64,000 nucleotides of DNA from Oceanimonas sp052119705 (GCF_052119705.1 NZ_JBGQOP010000005.1:98008-162007), one strand, 5' to 3'; shown: positions 7,640 to 16,494, counted from the stretch's first letter. Translations and numbers: made by a program. Notes: generated by a model from the sequence alone, not told the origin.

Positions 7640-9621
7640 TGTCCTTACTAGGAAAACTCACATTAGACGCCGTGCCGTATCATGAGCCTATTATCATGGT
7701 CACGCTGGGCGTGGTGGCAATCGCCGCCTTGGTGATTGCCTTTTTAATCACCAAATATAAGAAATGGACTGTGTTATGGCGCGACTGGATCACCTCGGTG
7801 GACCATAAGCGTTTAGGTATTATGTATATCATTTTGGCGTTCGTGATGTTGGTGCGCGGCTTTGCCGATGCCCTTATGATGCGGGCCCAATTAGCGCTAT
7901 CGACCAACGGTGCCGATGGCTACTTGCCGCCTGAGCATTACGACCAAATCTTCACCGCCCACGGTGTCATTATGATCATCTTTATGGCCATGCCATTTAT
8001 GATTGGTTTGATGAACATAGTGGTGCCCTTGCAGATTGGTGCGCGCGATGTGGCCTTTCCGTTTCTGAATAACCTCAGCTTTTGGCTGGCGGTGTCGGGC
8101 GCGGTACTGGTCAACATTTCACTGGGCTTGGGCGAATTCGCCAAAACAGGTTGGGTGGCATATCCGCCGCTCTCCGAGATGGACTTTAGTCCGGGTGTGG
8201 GGGTGGATTATTACCTCTGGGCCTTGCAGATTTCTGGTATCGGCACCTTGCTGACCGGTGTCAACTTCTTGGTCACTGTATTCAAGATGCGCACCCCTGG
8301 CATGAAGCTGATGCAAATGCCGATTTTCACTTGGACCTGTACTTGGGCCAATATTCTGATAGTAGCGTCCTTCCCTATCTTGACCGCCGTGCTGGGTATG
8401 TTGACCCTAGACCGTTATTTAGACTTCCACTTCTTCACCAATGAAGGCGGTGGTAATGCCATGATGTACATCAACCTGTTCTGGGCTTGGGGTCATCCCG
8501 AGGTGTATATCTTAGTGCTGCCCGCATTCGGTATTTTCTCAGAAATCATCTCTACCTTTACCGGTAAGCGCTTATTTGGTTACACCTCCATGGTTTATGC
8601 CAGTGGTGCCATTTCGATCTTGGGCTTCGTGGTCTGGCTGCATCACTTCTTTACCATGGGCTCCAGCGCCAACGTGAACGCCTTCTTTGGCGTGATGACC
8701 ATGATTATTGCGGTGCCCACTGGCGTTAAGTTATTCAACTGGTTGTTCACCATTTACCGTGGCCGCCTGCGTTTAACCGTGCCTGTGTTGTGGACCTTAG
8801 GCTTTATGACCACCTTCACTATCGGTGGTATGACCGGCGTATTGCTGGCCTTGCCCGGTGCCGACTTTGTGCTGCATAACAGTCTGTTTTTGATAGCTCA
8901 CTTTCATAACACCATTATTGGTGGTGCCGTGTTTGGTTACCTGGCCGGTTTTGCGTTCTGGTTCCCGAAAGCCATGGGTTTCCACCTGGATGAAAAGCTG
9001 GGCAAGATTTCCTTCTGGTGCTGGCAGATTGGTTTCTATGTGGCCTTTATGCCGCTGTACGTGCTCGGCTTTTTGGGCATGACGCGTCGTTTGAACCATA
9101 CCGACAATCCTGCTTGGAACTTCTGGCTGTATCTGGCCGCCGTGGGTGCGGTGTTTATTCTGGTGGGCATAGCCGTGCAGTTCTATCAGCTGTACAAAGC
9201 CTTCCGTGATCGCGAGCTGAACCCTGATGTTACGGGCGATCCTTGGAATGGTCATACGCTGGAATGGTCTACCTCTTCACCGCCGCAGTTCTATAACTTT
9301 GCCGAGCTGCCAATGGTAGAAGACATAGACGCCTTCACCGACATGAAAGAAAAGGGCACCGCCTATCAGGCACAAGCTCAGTATCAACCCATCCATATGC
9401 CAAAAAACACCAGTACTGGTGTGCTGATTGCCGCAGCAATAACCGCCGCGGGCTTTGGCGCTATTTGGCACATTTGGTGGTTGGTGATTGCGAGTTTGAT
9501 CGCCAGTTTCGTGATTTTCTTGTGCCGCGCTTATGACAATGACACCGACTATTACGTACAGCCTGCAGAGGTTGAGCGTATCGAGTCGGCGCATATACGC
9601 AGCCAAATTAAGGAGGCCTGA
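7639..9621 (+). CDS. cyoB: Cytochrome bo3 ubiquinol oxidase subunit I
   Basis: The 660-residue catalytic heme-copper subunit with about 15 membrane helices. WGHPEVYIL (His near residue 286 with the cross-linked Tyr) and HHFF (about 335-336) provide the CuB ligands, and HFHNT near 421-423 provides the ligands of the two hemes. It oxidises ubiquinol and reduces oxygen while pumping protons. Length equals the E. coli protein closely. It overlaps cyoA and cyoC at TAATG and TGATG, indicating translational coupling. Confidence 0.97.
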   Translation: MSLLGKLTLDAVPYHEPIIMVTLGVVAIAALVIAFLITKYKKWTVLWRDWITSVDHKRLGIMYIILAFVMLVRGFADALMMRAQLALSTNGADGYLPPEHYDQIFTAHGVIMIIFMAMPFMIGLMNIVVPLQIGARDVAFPFLNNLSFWLAVSGAVLVNISLGLGEFAKTGWVAYPPLSEMDFSPGVGVDYYLWALQISGIGTLLTGVNFLVTVFKMRTPGMKLMQMPIFTWTCTWANILIVASFPILTAVLGMLTLDRYLDFHFFTNEGGGNAMMYINLFWAWGHPEVYILVLPAFGIFSEIISTFTGKRLFGYTSMVYASGAISILGFVVWLHHFFTMGSSANVNAFFGVMTMIIAVPTGVKLFNWLFTIYRGRLRLTVPVLWTLGFMTTFTIGGMTGVLLALPGADFVLHNSLFLIAHFHNTIIGGAVFGYLAGFAFWFPKAMGFHLDEKLGKISFWCWQIGFYVAFMPLYVLGFLGMTRRLNHTDNPAWNFWLYLAAVGAVFILVGIAVQFYQLYKAFRDRELNPDVTGDPWNGHTLEWSTSSPPQFYNFAELPMVEDIDAFTDMKEKGTAYQAQAQYQPIHMPKNTSTGVLIAAAITAAGFGAIWHIWWLVIASLIASFVIFLCRAYDNDTDYYVQPAEVERIESAHIRSQIKEA

Positions 9622-10259
9622 TGCAAGCCGTAGCGATTGATCTAAACCAAGTGCAGCAATATGAGCACTCACATGAACACCATGAGCACGAGCATCACGA
9701 CACCAGCAGCAATACGCTGTTTGGGTTTTGGCTCTATTTAATGACCGACTGTTTGTTGTTTGCCTCCGTGTTTGCCACCTACGCGGTGTTGTATATGAAC
9801 ACGGCTGGCGGCCCGTCTGGTAAAGACTTGTTCGACTTAAACTTTGTGCTGGTGGAAACCGGCGTGCTGCTGGTCAGCAGTATTACTTATGGCTTTGCCA
9901 TGTTGGCCGGTCATCAGCATAAGCGCGGCTTAACGCTGTTGTGGTTATTGGTGACCTTCGCACTGGGCGCCACCTTTATCGCCATGGAGGTGTATGAGTT
10001 TCAGCACCTGTTTGCTGAAGGTGCTGGCCCACAACGTAGCGCCTTTTTGACCTCTTTCTTCACCTTAGTCGGCATGCACGGTTTACACGTAACCGCCGGT
10101 TTGGTGTGGATGCTGGTGCTGATGATAGAGCTGGTGGTTAAAGGCACGCAGCCCCGTACCCTGACGCGTTTAAGCTGCCTGAGCATGTTCTGGCACTTCC
10201 TCGATGTGGTGTGGATTTGTGTGTTTACCGTGGTCTATTTATTGGGAGCGATGGCATGA
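9621..10259 (+). CDS. cyoC: Cytochrome bo3 ubiquinol oxidase subunit III
   Basis: A 212-residue subunit III with five membrane helices, stabilising the oxidase core. Family features include FGFWLYLMTDCLLFASVFATY after the N-terminus, and MHGLHVTAGLVWM in the second half. The cytoplasmic N-terminus (residues 15-26) is strikingly His-rich. The start overlaps the cyoB stop; the last codons overlap cyoD by four bases. Confidence 0.95.
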   Translation: MQAVAIDLNQVQQYEHSHEHHEHEHHDTSSNTLFGFWLYLMTDCLLFASVFATYAVLYMNTAGGPSGKDLFDLNFVLVETGVLLVSSITYGFAMLAGHQHKRGLTLLWLLVTFALGATFIAMEVYEFQHLFAEGAGPQRSAFLTSFFTLVGMHGLHVTAGLVWMLVLMIELVVKGTQPRTLTRLSCLSMFWHFLDVVWICVFTVVYLLGAMA

Positions 10260-10585
10260 GCAATCACATGAGCAGTCACGATACAGCAGCCGATCACGGC
10301 AGTGTGTCTTCATATCTCAAAGGCTTTGTGCTGTCGATTCTGTTAACCGCCATTCCGTTTTGGGCGGTGATGACCGGGCAGATGAGCAAAGGCCAAACGC
10401 TGTTGGTGGTGGTGGGTTTGGCGATAGTACAAATCTTTGTTCACCTTAAGTACTTCTTGCACCTGAGCTTTAAGCCCAACAGCCGCGCCAATACGGTGGC
10501 GTTCGTGTTCTCCGCCTTGATTATCATCATGGTGGTGGGTTTGTCGGTGTGGATCATCATTAGCTCTAACGAAATGATGATGTAA
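10256..10585 (+). CDS. cyoD: Cytochrome bo3 ubiquinol oxidase subunit IV
   Basis: A 109-residue protein with three membrane helices, typical of CyoD (YLKGFVLSILLTAIPFW, VQIFVHLKYFLHL). The start ATG at 10256 overlaps the cyoC stop in an ATGA arrangement; a longer frame from 10211 would run deep inside cyoC and was rejected. It is the last gene of the tightly packed part of the operon. Confidence 0.95.
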   Translation: MSNHMSSHDTAADHGSVSSYLKGFVLSILLTAIPFWAVMTGQMSKGQTLLVVVGLAIVQIFVHLKYFLHLSFKPNSRANTVAFVFSALIIIMVVGLSVWIIISSNEMMM

Positions 10586-10591
10586 AACTAA

Positions 10592-10614
10592 TAGAGGCCG
10601 CGTGGCGGCCTCTA
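10592..10614 (+). terminator. Hairpin after cyoD
   Basis: A 10-bp perfect stem (TAGAGGCCGC / GCGGCCTCTA) with a 3-nt loop lies 7 bp after cyoD. The T-run is weak, so it may terminate only in part or protect the mRNA 3' end. Confidence 0.6.
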
Positions 10615-10789
10615 CTTATTGAATAATCACTTGCTGACCTTTGCTATGCCAAGTGAATTAAATAACGGCTCGCTTTGAGCGCTGAATATACGAGGCACCA
10701 CAGCTGCCTCCCTCGACACGCCGCTTAATGGGACACTCGTCTTTTCTGCCTGCTGCGAATATTCACTGGATGTTCGGTCAGGCATAAAC

Positions 10790-11097
10790 GACTCGTCACG
10801 GCGAGCTAGCTCGCCCCATTGAGGCTCGGACATGCTATCTGACCGCCAAGGATGGCGGAAATGTCGAAATGGCAGGAGCATTTTTCGAGCCTGGCATTTC
10901 ATGGTCGTTGGAGCCAGTCTCTGTTGCCTCTTGCTGAGCTCGGAATTAGCTGTAAGTAGCATCAGCAGTCAACTCATGATCACAGGGGCGGATAAAGAGG
11001 GCTGATCCTCCGACCATCACATAACAGGGATGTTATGTGCTGAGCGTTACAAGGATGTACTTGAAGCGTGTCTGAGGATCAGACTCTTGGTCCGACG
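10790..11097. repeat. Hairpin-rich element separating cyoD from cyoE
   Basis: Several inverted repeats are packed here: the 16-bp palindrome GGCGAGCTAGCTCGCC at 10800-10815, CCGCC/GGCGG at 10843-10858, AAATGGCAGG/CCTGGCATTT at about 10867-10900, a perfect 9-bp stem at 11018-11039, and an outer stem pairing CTGATCCTC (11002-11010) with GAGGATCAG (11074-11082). A 111-codon minus-strand frame (10962-10627) crosses it but has no family features and looks incidental. It resembles a mosaic of dispersed stem-loop elements. Confidence 0.5.
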
Positions 11098-11176
11098 TTT
11101 ATGAAGCAATCAAACGCTGTTTTTAAGAAGTTGGTGTTTTCTGTTTTAGACACTGAGGCAGCGGGTGAATACATAA

Positions 11177-11192
11177 CGGGATAGCTATCCCG
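11177..11192. promoter_or_regulatory. Perfect palindrome just before the cyoE ribosome-binding site
   Basis: CGGGATAGCTATCCCG is a 16-bp perfect palindrome whose 3' end touches the GAGGGG ribosome-binding site of cyoE. It could occlude translation as an RNA hairpin or be an operator. Confidence 0.4.
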
Positions 11193-11202
11193 AGGGGATT
11201 TT

Positions 11203-12090
11203 ATGATCCGACCTTATTTAAAGGTAACCAAACCCGGCATCATCATGGGTAACCTGATATCCGTTGCGGGAGGCTTTTTTATGGCCGCCCGTGGCCAGAT
11301 TGACTGGTCCTTGATGTGGGCAACCGTGCTCGGTTTATCGCTGGTGGTGGCGTCTGGCTGCGCCATTAATAACTGTATAGATCGCGATATAGACGCGCGC
11401 ATGCAGCGCACGCGTAGTCGAGTCACGGTAACCGGCGAATTGTCGGGCCGCGCCGCTTTTATCTACGGCCTGGTGTTAGGCGTCATCGGTTTTGCCATCT
11501 TGGCGATATTCACTAACGCGGTGGCGCTAAGCTTTGGCGTGCTGGGTTATGTGGTGTATGTGGGCCTATACAGCTTATATATGAAGCGCAAATCTGTGTA
11601 CGGCACGCTGGTTGGCAGTTTGTCGGGTGCCGTGCCACCGGTAGTGGGTTATTGCGCCGTAACTGGCCAGTTTGATGCGGGTGCCGCCATCTTGCTGCTG
11701 ATGTTTAGCTTGTGGCAGATGCCCCATTCTTACGCTATCGCCATTTTTCGCTATAACGACTACGCGGCGGCCAATATTCCGGTGCTGCCGGTGGCCGAGA
11801 GCATTGCTAAGGCCAAGCGCCAAATCGTGCTGTATATAGCGGTGTTTTGTTTGGTGACTACCTTATTGCCCTTGAGTGGCTATACCGGATTGACCTTTAT
11901 GGCGGTATCTTGCGCCACCAGTTTATGGTGGTTGGTGATGGCCTTTAACGGCTTTTACCGCGGCGCAGAAGAAAAGGGCTGGGCGCGCCGCGTGTTTGTG
12001 TTGTCCATTATCACCATCACCGCCATTAGCGTGACCATGGCCTTAGACTTTAAGGCCGTGCCCGAGGCTTTGCTTGTTTTAAATAGCTGA
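11203..12090 (+). CDS. cyoE: Protoheme IX farnesyltransferase (heme O synthase)
   Basis: A 295-residue UbiA-family prenyltransferase that converts heme B to heme O for the bo3 oxidase. The prenyl-diphosphate-binding motif NNCIDRDIDARMQRTRSR (residues about 56-73) and the second conserved loop YSLYMKRKSVYGTLVGSLSG are present, with seven or more membrane helices. Start ATG has GAGGGG upstream. It completes the cyo gene set but, unlike in E. coli, is separated from cyoD by about 600 bp of structured DNA, so it likely has its own promoter. Confidence 0.95.
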   Translation: MIRPYLKVTKPGIIMGNLISVAGGFFMAARGQIDWSLMWATVLGLSLVVASGCAINNCIDRDIDARMQRTRSRVTVTGELSGRAAFIYGLVLGVIGFAILAIFTNAVALSFGVLGYVVYVGLYSLYMKRKSVYGTLVGSLSGAVPPVVGYCAVTGQFDAGAAILLLMFSLWQMPHSYAIAIFRYNDYAAANIPVLPVAESIAKAKRQIVLYIAVFCLVTTLLPLSGYTGLTFMAVSCATSLWWLVMAFNGFYRGAEEKGWARRVFVLSIITITAISVTMALDFKAVPEALLVLNS

Positions 12091-12124
12091 ACGGCTAAAG
12101 AGTTAAATAGCTAAATAGCGGTTT
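12083..12124 (+). repeat. Degenerate heptamer array at the cyoE stop
   Basis: The last two codons, the TGA stop and the following bases form loose 7-bp units (GCTGAAC, GGCTAAA, GAGTTAA, ATAGCTA). This is a decayed member of the AGCTAGA-type arrays. Confidence 0.4.
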
Positions 12125-12161
12125 AGCTATGTAGTTCAGTTTTTTCATGTTTCTCCCTTTT

Positions 12162-12198
12162 AGCCAAAGTCGTTCATCCAGCGGCTTTGGCTTTTTTT
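12162..12198 (+). terminator. Rho-independent terminator of cyoE
   Basis: AGCCAAAG pairs with CTTTGGCT and is followed by seven T residues; it lies about 70 bp after cyoE. Confidence 0.85.
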
Positions 12199-12227
12199 AT
12201 GCGGCTAGCTCACAGTGAAACCTTAGG

Positions 12228-12608
12228 TTAGCGCATAGAGTGCAGACCTATCATATTGCCTTCACTATCCTCGGCCAGCGCGATAAAACCGTAGGGGCCA
12301 ATCGCAAACTTTTCGCGCATCACTTGGCCTCCGTTGGCCAATACTCGCCCTGCCTGCTTGGCACAGTCATCACAGCTAAAATACACCAAAGTACCGCCAC
12401 CGCCCGGCGATACGCCGTCCATTTTTACCAGCGCACCGCTGGCGCCACTGGCATCATCTTCGCCCGGAAACATCCACATTTCTGGCCAGTCACCTTCCAT
12501 TTTTTCTGCTGGTTCCAGCGTGACCTGCAACACGGCTTCGTAGAAGGTGCGCGCCCGCGCCATGTCGGCCACATAAATTTCAAACCACACTACTGCATTC
12601 GTTTTCAT
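12228..12608 (-). CDS. VOC-family (glyoxalase/bleomycin-resistance fold) protein
   Basis: A 126-residue protein with the paired beta-alpha-beta-beta-beta modules of the vicinal oxygen chelate family: WFEIYVADMARARTFYEAVL at the N-terminus and GTLVYFSCDDCAKQ, then GFIALAEDSEGNMIGLHS. Members include glyoxalases, dioxygenases and resistance proteins; the substrate is unknown. The gene faces cyoE and shares the intergenic terminator region with it. Confidence 0.8.
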   Translation of the reverse strand: MKTNAVVWFEIYVADMARARTFYEAVLQVTLEPAEKMEGDWPEMWMFPGEDDASGASGALVKMDGVSPGGGGTLVYFSCDDCAKQAGRVLANGGQVMREKFAIGPYGFIALAEDSEGNMIGLHSMR

Positions 12609-12682
12609 GATGTTTACTCCTTTGCCGTGGTATTTAATGCGACTAGTGCTAACTATAGTCGGGCAAAAGTGTTGGCCAACAA

Positions 12683-12714
12683 AAAACGCCGCAGCGGTTA
12701 AGCTGCGGCGTTTT
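12683..12714 (-). terminator. Terminator downstream of the BCCT transporter gene
   Basis: AAAACGCCGCAGC pairs with GCTGCGGCGTTTT around a 6-nt loop. It lies about 75 bp beyond the BCCT stop on the minus strand, with T runs possible in both directions. Confidence 0.85.
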
Positions 12715-12789
12715 AGTTAGTGCCCTGTTCCAGGGTCAACAGGCCTAGGCAAAAGTTTAAGCGTGCTTATTAAGCAGTAGATTGCTCCA

Positions 12790-14367
12790 TTAGGGTAGCT
12801 TGGCATCACCTGCGGGATCGTCGGTTTCACTGTGACGCTCTTTATGCGGCACTATGCCTTGCTCATACGCCATAATGTGCGCCACTTTCGGCCCAGTCCA
12901 TAACACAGGTAACAAGAGTAACGACACCGGAGCGGCGGTAATCACAATAAAGGATTGCAGGGCGTTAATGCCCCCTTCGCCCATGCGCAGTAACACGGCG
13001 GCGACTAAGCCCATGGTCAGTGCCCAAAAAATACGGTCACGGGTGCGCGGTGTGTGGCTACCACTAATGGCCATGGCAATGGCGTAGGCCATAGAGTCAC
13101 CGGTCGTGGCCACAAACACCACTGTGAGCACTAAGAAGGCGGGCACCATAAACTCGGCAAACGGCAATTGTTGGGTAATGCCCAATAAGGCGGCCGGTAA
13201 ACCACCGGCGTTTAGCGGCTCAGAAATCAAACCCGGTACTGATTCTTCATAGAAGATGCCGGCGCCACCTAAGGCGGCAAACCAGAAGTTAGTCACTAAG
13301 GGTGCCATAATCGCCACCGCCACCACCAATTCACGCAAAGTACGGCCACGAGAAATACGGGCAATAAACAGTGCCATCATAGGGCCGTAACCAATAAACC
13401 AACCCCAGAAGAACAGCGTCCACCAACCCATCCATTCGTTATCGTGGCGAGTGAGGGCCATTGGCATAAAGTCTTTTAAATAAAGACCCATGGCATTGAG
13501 GAAAGAGTCGATAATAAAACCGCCCGGACCAAACAGTAATATGATACCAAGCAACACGATCGCCAATACCACGTTGGCGCTGGATAACCACTGAATGCCT
13601 TTTTCAATGCCGGTAGAGGCGGAAATGGTATAGATCAAGACCAAGCCGCCCAAAATAGCTAGCTGCAAGGTATAGTTATTTTCCCAACCCAGCAGCGCTT
13701 CAAAACTAAAGCCCAGCTGGGTGGCCAAGAAGCCAATCGGACCTATGGTACCCGCGGCCACCGCAATAATAGACACCACATCGGCTACCGTACCCAACCA
13801 GTGGGTTTCTATTTTTTTACCAAAAATAGGATACAGCAAGGTGCGCGGGCGCATCGCCAAGCCTCGGTCGTAGTGCGCATGCACCACCACTAATGCGGAC
13901 AGCGTGCCCAGTGCGGCCCAAGCCAAAAAGCCCCAGTGCATAAAGCTTTGCGCAAGTCCGGCAGAAATGGCAGAAATGCCCGCTGGCGCCTCTTCAAATA
14001 CCGGCGGGGTACTTAAATAGTGATACATAGGCTCGGCTGCGGACCAAAACACACCGCCGCCGGCCAGTAAGGTACACATAATGACGGCCAGCCAGCGAAA
14101 GGTGGAACTATCAGGGCTCACATGACCACCTAGTCGGATGTCGCCATAGCGCGTAAAGCCCAGCACCAGCGCAATCACTAAGTTGGCGAGCATCCAGACT
14201 TGCCAGAGCGGGCCAAACACATCGATCACCCAAGAAAAACTGACGTTTATCCATTGGGTCATTTGTTCTAGGTCAATTAGGGCGAGTATTACGAAGAGCA
14301 GGAGGAAGCCGCCGCTAAGGCTGGCCACGAGACGTTTGTCATTCGTTCGGGGTGCTGAAGGTTTCAT
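12790..14367 (-). CDS. BCCT-family betaine/carnitine/choline transporter
   Basis: A 525-residue secondary transporter with about 12 membrane helices. The BCCT signature is clear: WWTLFFWGWFIGYGPMMALF followed by IARISRGRTLREL, and the substrate-site helix has GGGVFWSAAEPMYHY. Such carriers import compatible solutes or choline-like compounds with sodium or protons, which fits a salt-tolerant organism. The exact substrate cannot be inferred. It appears to be monocistronic. Confidence 0.9.
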   Translation of the reverse strand: MKPSAPRTNDKRLVASLSGGFLLLFVILALIDLEQMTQWINVSFSWVIDVFGPLWQVWMLANLVIALVLGFTRYGDIRLGGHVSPDSSTFRWLAVIMCTLLAGGGVFWSAAEPMYHYLSTPPVFEEAPAGISAISAGLAQSFMHWGFLAWAALGTLSALVVVHAHYDRGLAMRPRTLLYPIFGKKIETHWLGTVADVVSIIAVAAGTIGPIGFLATQLGFSFEALLGWENNYTLQLAILGGLVLIYTISASTGIEKGIQWLSSANVVLAIVLLGIILLFGPGGFIIDSFLNAMGLYLKDFMPMALTRHDNEWMGWWTLFFWGWFIGYGPMMALFIARISRGRTLRELVVAVAIMAPLVTNFWFAALGGAGIFYEESVPGLISEPLNAGGLPAALLGITQQLPFAEFMVPAFLVLTVVFVATTGDSMAYAIAMAISGSHTPRTRDRIFWALTMGLVAAVLLRMGEGGINALQSFIVITAAPVSLLLLPVLWTGPKVAHIMAYEQGIVPHKERHSETDDPAGDAKLP

Positions 14368-14545
14368 CGGTTCACTTTATTCAATGCATGAACGCACCAA
14401 GTGTACATAAATAGCACTAAAATGTGAAGTTAAAGGGTTTTTTAGCCGTAAATAGCGCCGGTTAGCTAAAAGTTGGCGAGAAGCGCGCCAGTGGCTTCTG
14501 CTAAGATGGGCGTCTTATGCTCATGTGGTTAAGGTTGTAAACGTT

Positions 14546-15280
14546 ATGCTTCGCCCTCGAATAGCGCCCCATCAATTAGTGCACCAAGGCCAGCCCTTGG
14601 ATGACAATGAGCTGGGCATTATGTGTTGGAACACGCAAAAGCTGACTTTGAGCCCGGAGTTTCAATTGTGTTTAAGCGAGCTGCTGAGACAATTTCCGAC
14701 CAGTTTGTTGCTGTTACAAGAAGCCAAGCTGGCGCTGAGTCAGCGTCTGCAATTAGACGGCTGGTCTTATGCTGTGTCGCCTAACATTCAAACCCAGTCG
14801 CACTTATTTGGTGTGCTCACCGCCGGCCAATGTGCCTTTGACGATATAACTACTGTGCTCAGTAAAGGCCGTGAGCTGACCTTTGCTACCCACAAGAGCC
14901 AAGTGATTACCCTGCACCCCTTGCGTGGCGGCGAGACCTTATTGGTGGCCAATATTCACGCCATTAACTTTGTGCGTCACGGCCAGTTTCATCATGAAAT
15001 TGCTGTCTTGCGCCAAGTGTTGCTGCAACATAAAGGGCCATTAATAGTGGCAGGGGATTTTAACGTGTGGAGCCGTTCTCGCCGCCTGTATTTGGCGCAG
15101 TTTTGCCGCGCCATGGGTTTAAAAAAAGCCGGTATGGAAGACTCGCAATTCATTAAAATGTATCGCAAGCAGCCACTCGACTTTATTTTTTACCGCGACT
15201 TAACGCTGCGCTCGGCCATTGCCATCAACACGCCCACCGTTTCTGATCACAACCCGATTTACGCGCAGTTTACGCGTTGA
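14546..15280 (+). CDS. Endonuclease/exonuclease/phosphatase (EEP) family protein
   Basis: About 244 residues with the full EEP catalytic set: MCWNTQK near the N-terminus, LLLLQEAK with the metal-binding Glu, NIHAINF, AGDFNVWSRSRR, and SDHNPIYAQF with the catalytic Asp-His. Relatives cleave phosphodiester bonds in nucleic acids or lipids; the substrate is unknown. The start is a choice between ATG 14546 and an in-frame GTG at 14525; I prefer the ATG because AAGG lies upstream of it. It converges with the ADP-ribosylglycohydrolase-like gene across heptamer arrays. Confidence 0.8.
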   Translation: MLRPRIAPHQLVHQGQPLDDNELGIMCWNTQKLTLSPEFQLCLSELLRQFPTSLLLLQEAKLALSQRLQLDGWSYAVSPNIQTQSHLFGVLTAGQCAFDDITTVLSKGRELTFATHKSQVITLHPLRGGETLLVANIHAINFVRHGQFHHEIAVLRQVLLQHKGPLIVAGDFNVWSRSRRLYLAQFCRAMGLKKAGMEDSQFIKMYRKQPLDFIFYRDLTLRSAIAINTPTVSDHNPIYAQFTR

Positions 15281-15393
15281 CGGCTGAGCTGAAAGCTTGA
15301 AGCTGAGAGCTGGAAGTAAGTACCCAGCTCAGCAGATTAGTGTTTAACTTCTAGCTTCTAGCTTCTAGCTTCTAGCTTCTAGCTTCTAGCTTC
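15278..15393. repeat. Facing heptamer arrays between two convergent genes
   Basis: The left arm (15278-15320) follows the EEP stop and reads GCTGAAAGCTTGAAGCTGAG and GCTGGAAG. The right arm holds six perfect CTTCTAG units (15348-15389) and one degenerate unit; on the minus strand this is AGCTAGA repeated. Each arm reads outward from its own gene, and the two are largely complementary, so the region can fold into a hairpin. The last codons (Ala-Arg-Ser) and the TAG of the minus-strand gene are inside the right arm. Confidence 0.8.
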
Positions 15394-16494
15394 CGGCTGC
15401 ATCTCCGCCACCTGCTTGGCCAGTTTTACTAATTCCTCGCTATTAGCTAAACCATCGATAAAGCGCTGCGGTATACCCGATAAGCCCACTTGTGCACCTA
15501 CTAAGGCGCCGGTGAGCATGGCGCGGGCCATATTGTGGCCGCCGCCATTAATGGCGTGTAATACCGCCGACTCAAAATCATCGCTAAAACGCGCCGCCAA
15601 GTAATAGGCGGCCGGCACTAGCTGATAAATAGAGCAGGCCATGCCATAAGCTTCTGACACCCGCCAAGCGGGCTCGATGCGTGTCTCTGAGCTCGCTGCT
15701 AAATTAGCCATGAAAGCGGGCGTAAGCAGGGCATCGGCACAACTTAAGTTAGTGTCTGACAAATCGTCTAGGTCGAGCTCTTGGTCAGCATTGGTAGTAG
15801 GCGATAAACAAAAGGGCAGCTCACCTTGATCCACTTGTGCCAGTAATTTATCGCTAAGGTCGGCATCTAACGCCTGACCTTCAATCAGTAAGCCGAGCAC
15901 CCCGTTAAACGCCAAGGTGTGGGCTAATACCATCTCATCATCTTGGGTTAGTCGGGTGTTAGCGTAGACGGCTGCGCTTAATAATTTAGGCCGGCCTGCA
16001 TAGCAGGCGGCAATTCCTAAGCTGCGTTCTAGTGCTTCTGTGTTGTCCGCAGGGCCTGCACATTTTTCCCAAGGTAGTTGCAGTTGCACCCGCTTATGCC
16101 AAGCCTCGCGTATTGACTGGCTGGTATAACCGCCAGGGCCTTGCTTGGCGCTATTATCAAGCTGGCTAAAATCAAGCTGCGTAAACAAGTCTTGCTCTAA
16201 GCGTTGGCAAAAATCAGCTTGTTTGTAACCTTGCTGAGCAATCAGTGACGCTAGGGTTAAACGTAAGATAATCCCAGACTGAGACGGTTCACCGGCCGTT
16301 AAACCTTCGTGATAATGGCCGGGCTTAGGCGCGGTGTAACCCTCAATCCAGTCGCCATACTCGCGGCGCAGCTCGGCTAGGTCGTAATACCAATGGGGGC
16401 CAACGCCCAAGGCATCGCCAATAAAGGCGCCGATAATGGCACCCATAGCGCGGTCGGCTCGCTGTGCATCAGATTGAGGTATAAGTTGAGACAT
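15379..16494 (-). CDS. ADP-ribosylglycohydrolase-like protein (J1-crystallin/SelJ-like branch), copy 1
   Basis: A 371-residue all-helical protein of the ADP-ribosylglycohydrolase fold. GAFIGDALGVGPHWYYDL (residues about 21-38) matches the N-terminal metal-site motif, and NGGGHNMARAMLTGALVGAQ near residue 317 matches the C-terminal motif. In DraG-type enzymes the latter holds Asp residues that bind two Mg ions; here they are replaced by Gly and Asn, so hydrolase activity is uncertain. I recall this pattern from J1-crystallin and SelJ relatives. A paralogue lies at 24.8-25.9 kb. The final residues EARS are written by an AGCTAGA repeat. Confidence 0.8.
   Translation of the reverse strand: MSQLIPQSDAQRADRAMGAIIGAFIGDALGVGPHWYYDLAELRREYGDWIEGYTAPKPGHYHEGLTAGEPSQSGIILRLTLASLIAQQGYKQADFCQRLEQDLFTQLDFSQLDNSAKQGPGGYTSQSIREAWHKRVQLQLPWEKCAGPADNTEALERSLGIAACYAGRPKLLSAAVYANTRLTQDDEMVLAHTLAFNGVLGLLIEGQALDADLSDKLLAQVDQGELPFCLSPTTNADQELDLDDLSDTNLSCADALLTPAFMANLAASSETRIEPAWRVSEAYGMACSIYQLVPAAYYLAARFSDDFESAVLHAINGGGHNMARAMLTGALVGAQVGLSGIPQRFIDGLANSEELVKLAKQVAEMQPEARS

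Noticed and set aside
10627..10962. 111-codon minus-strand open frame between cyoD and cyoE.
   Set aside because: It lies over a series of inverted repeats, has no ribosome-binding site or family features, and its composition follows the repeats.
15278..15393. Heptamer arrays considered as a CRISPR-like array.
   Set aside because: No spacers and a unit of only 7 bp; arrangement is that of a microsatellite pair.
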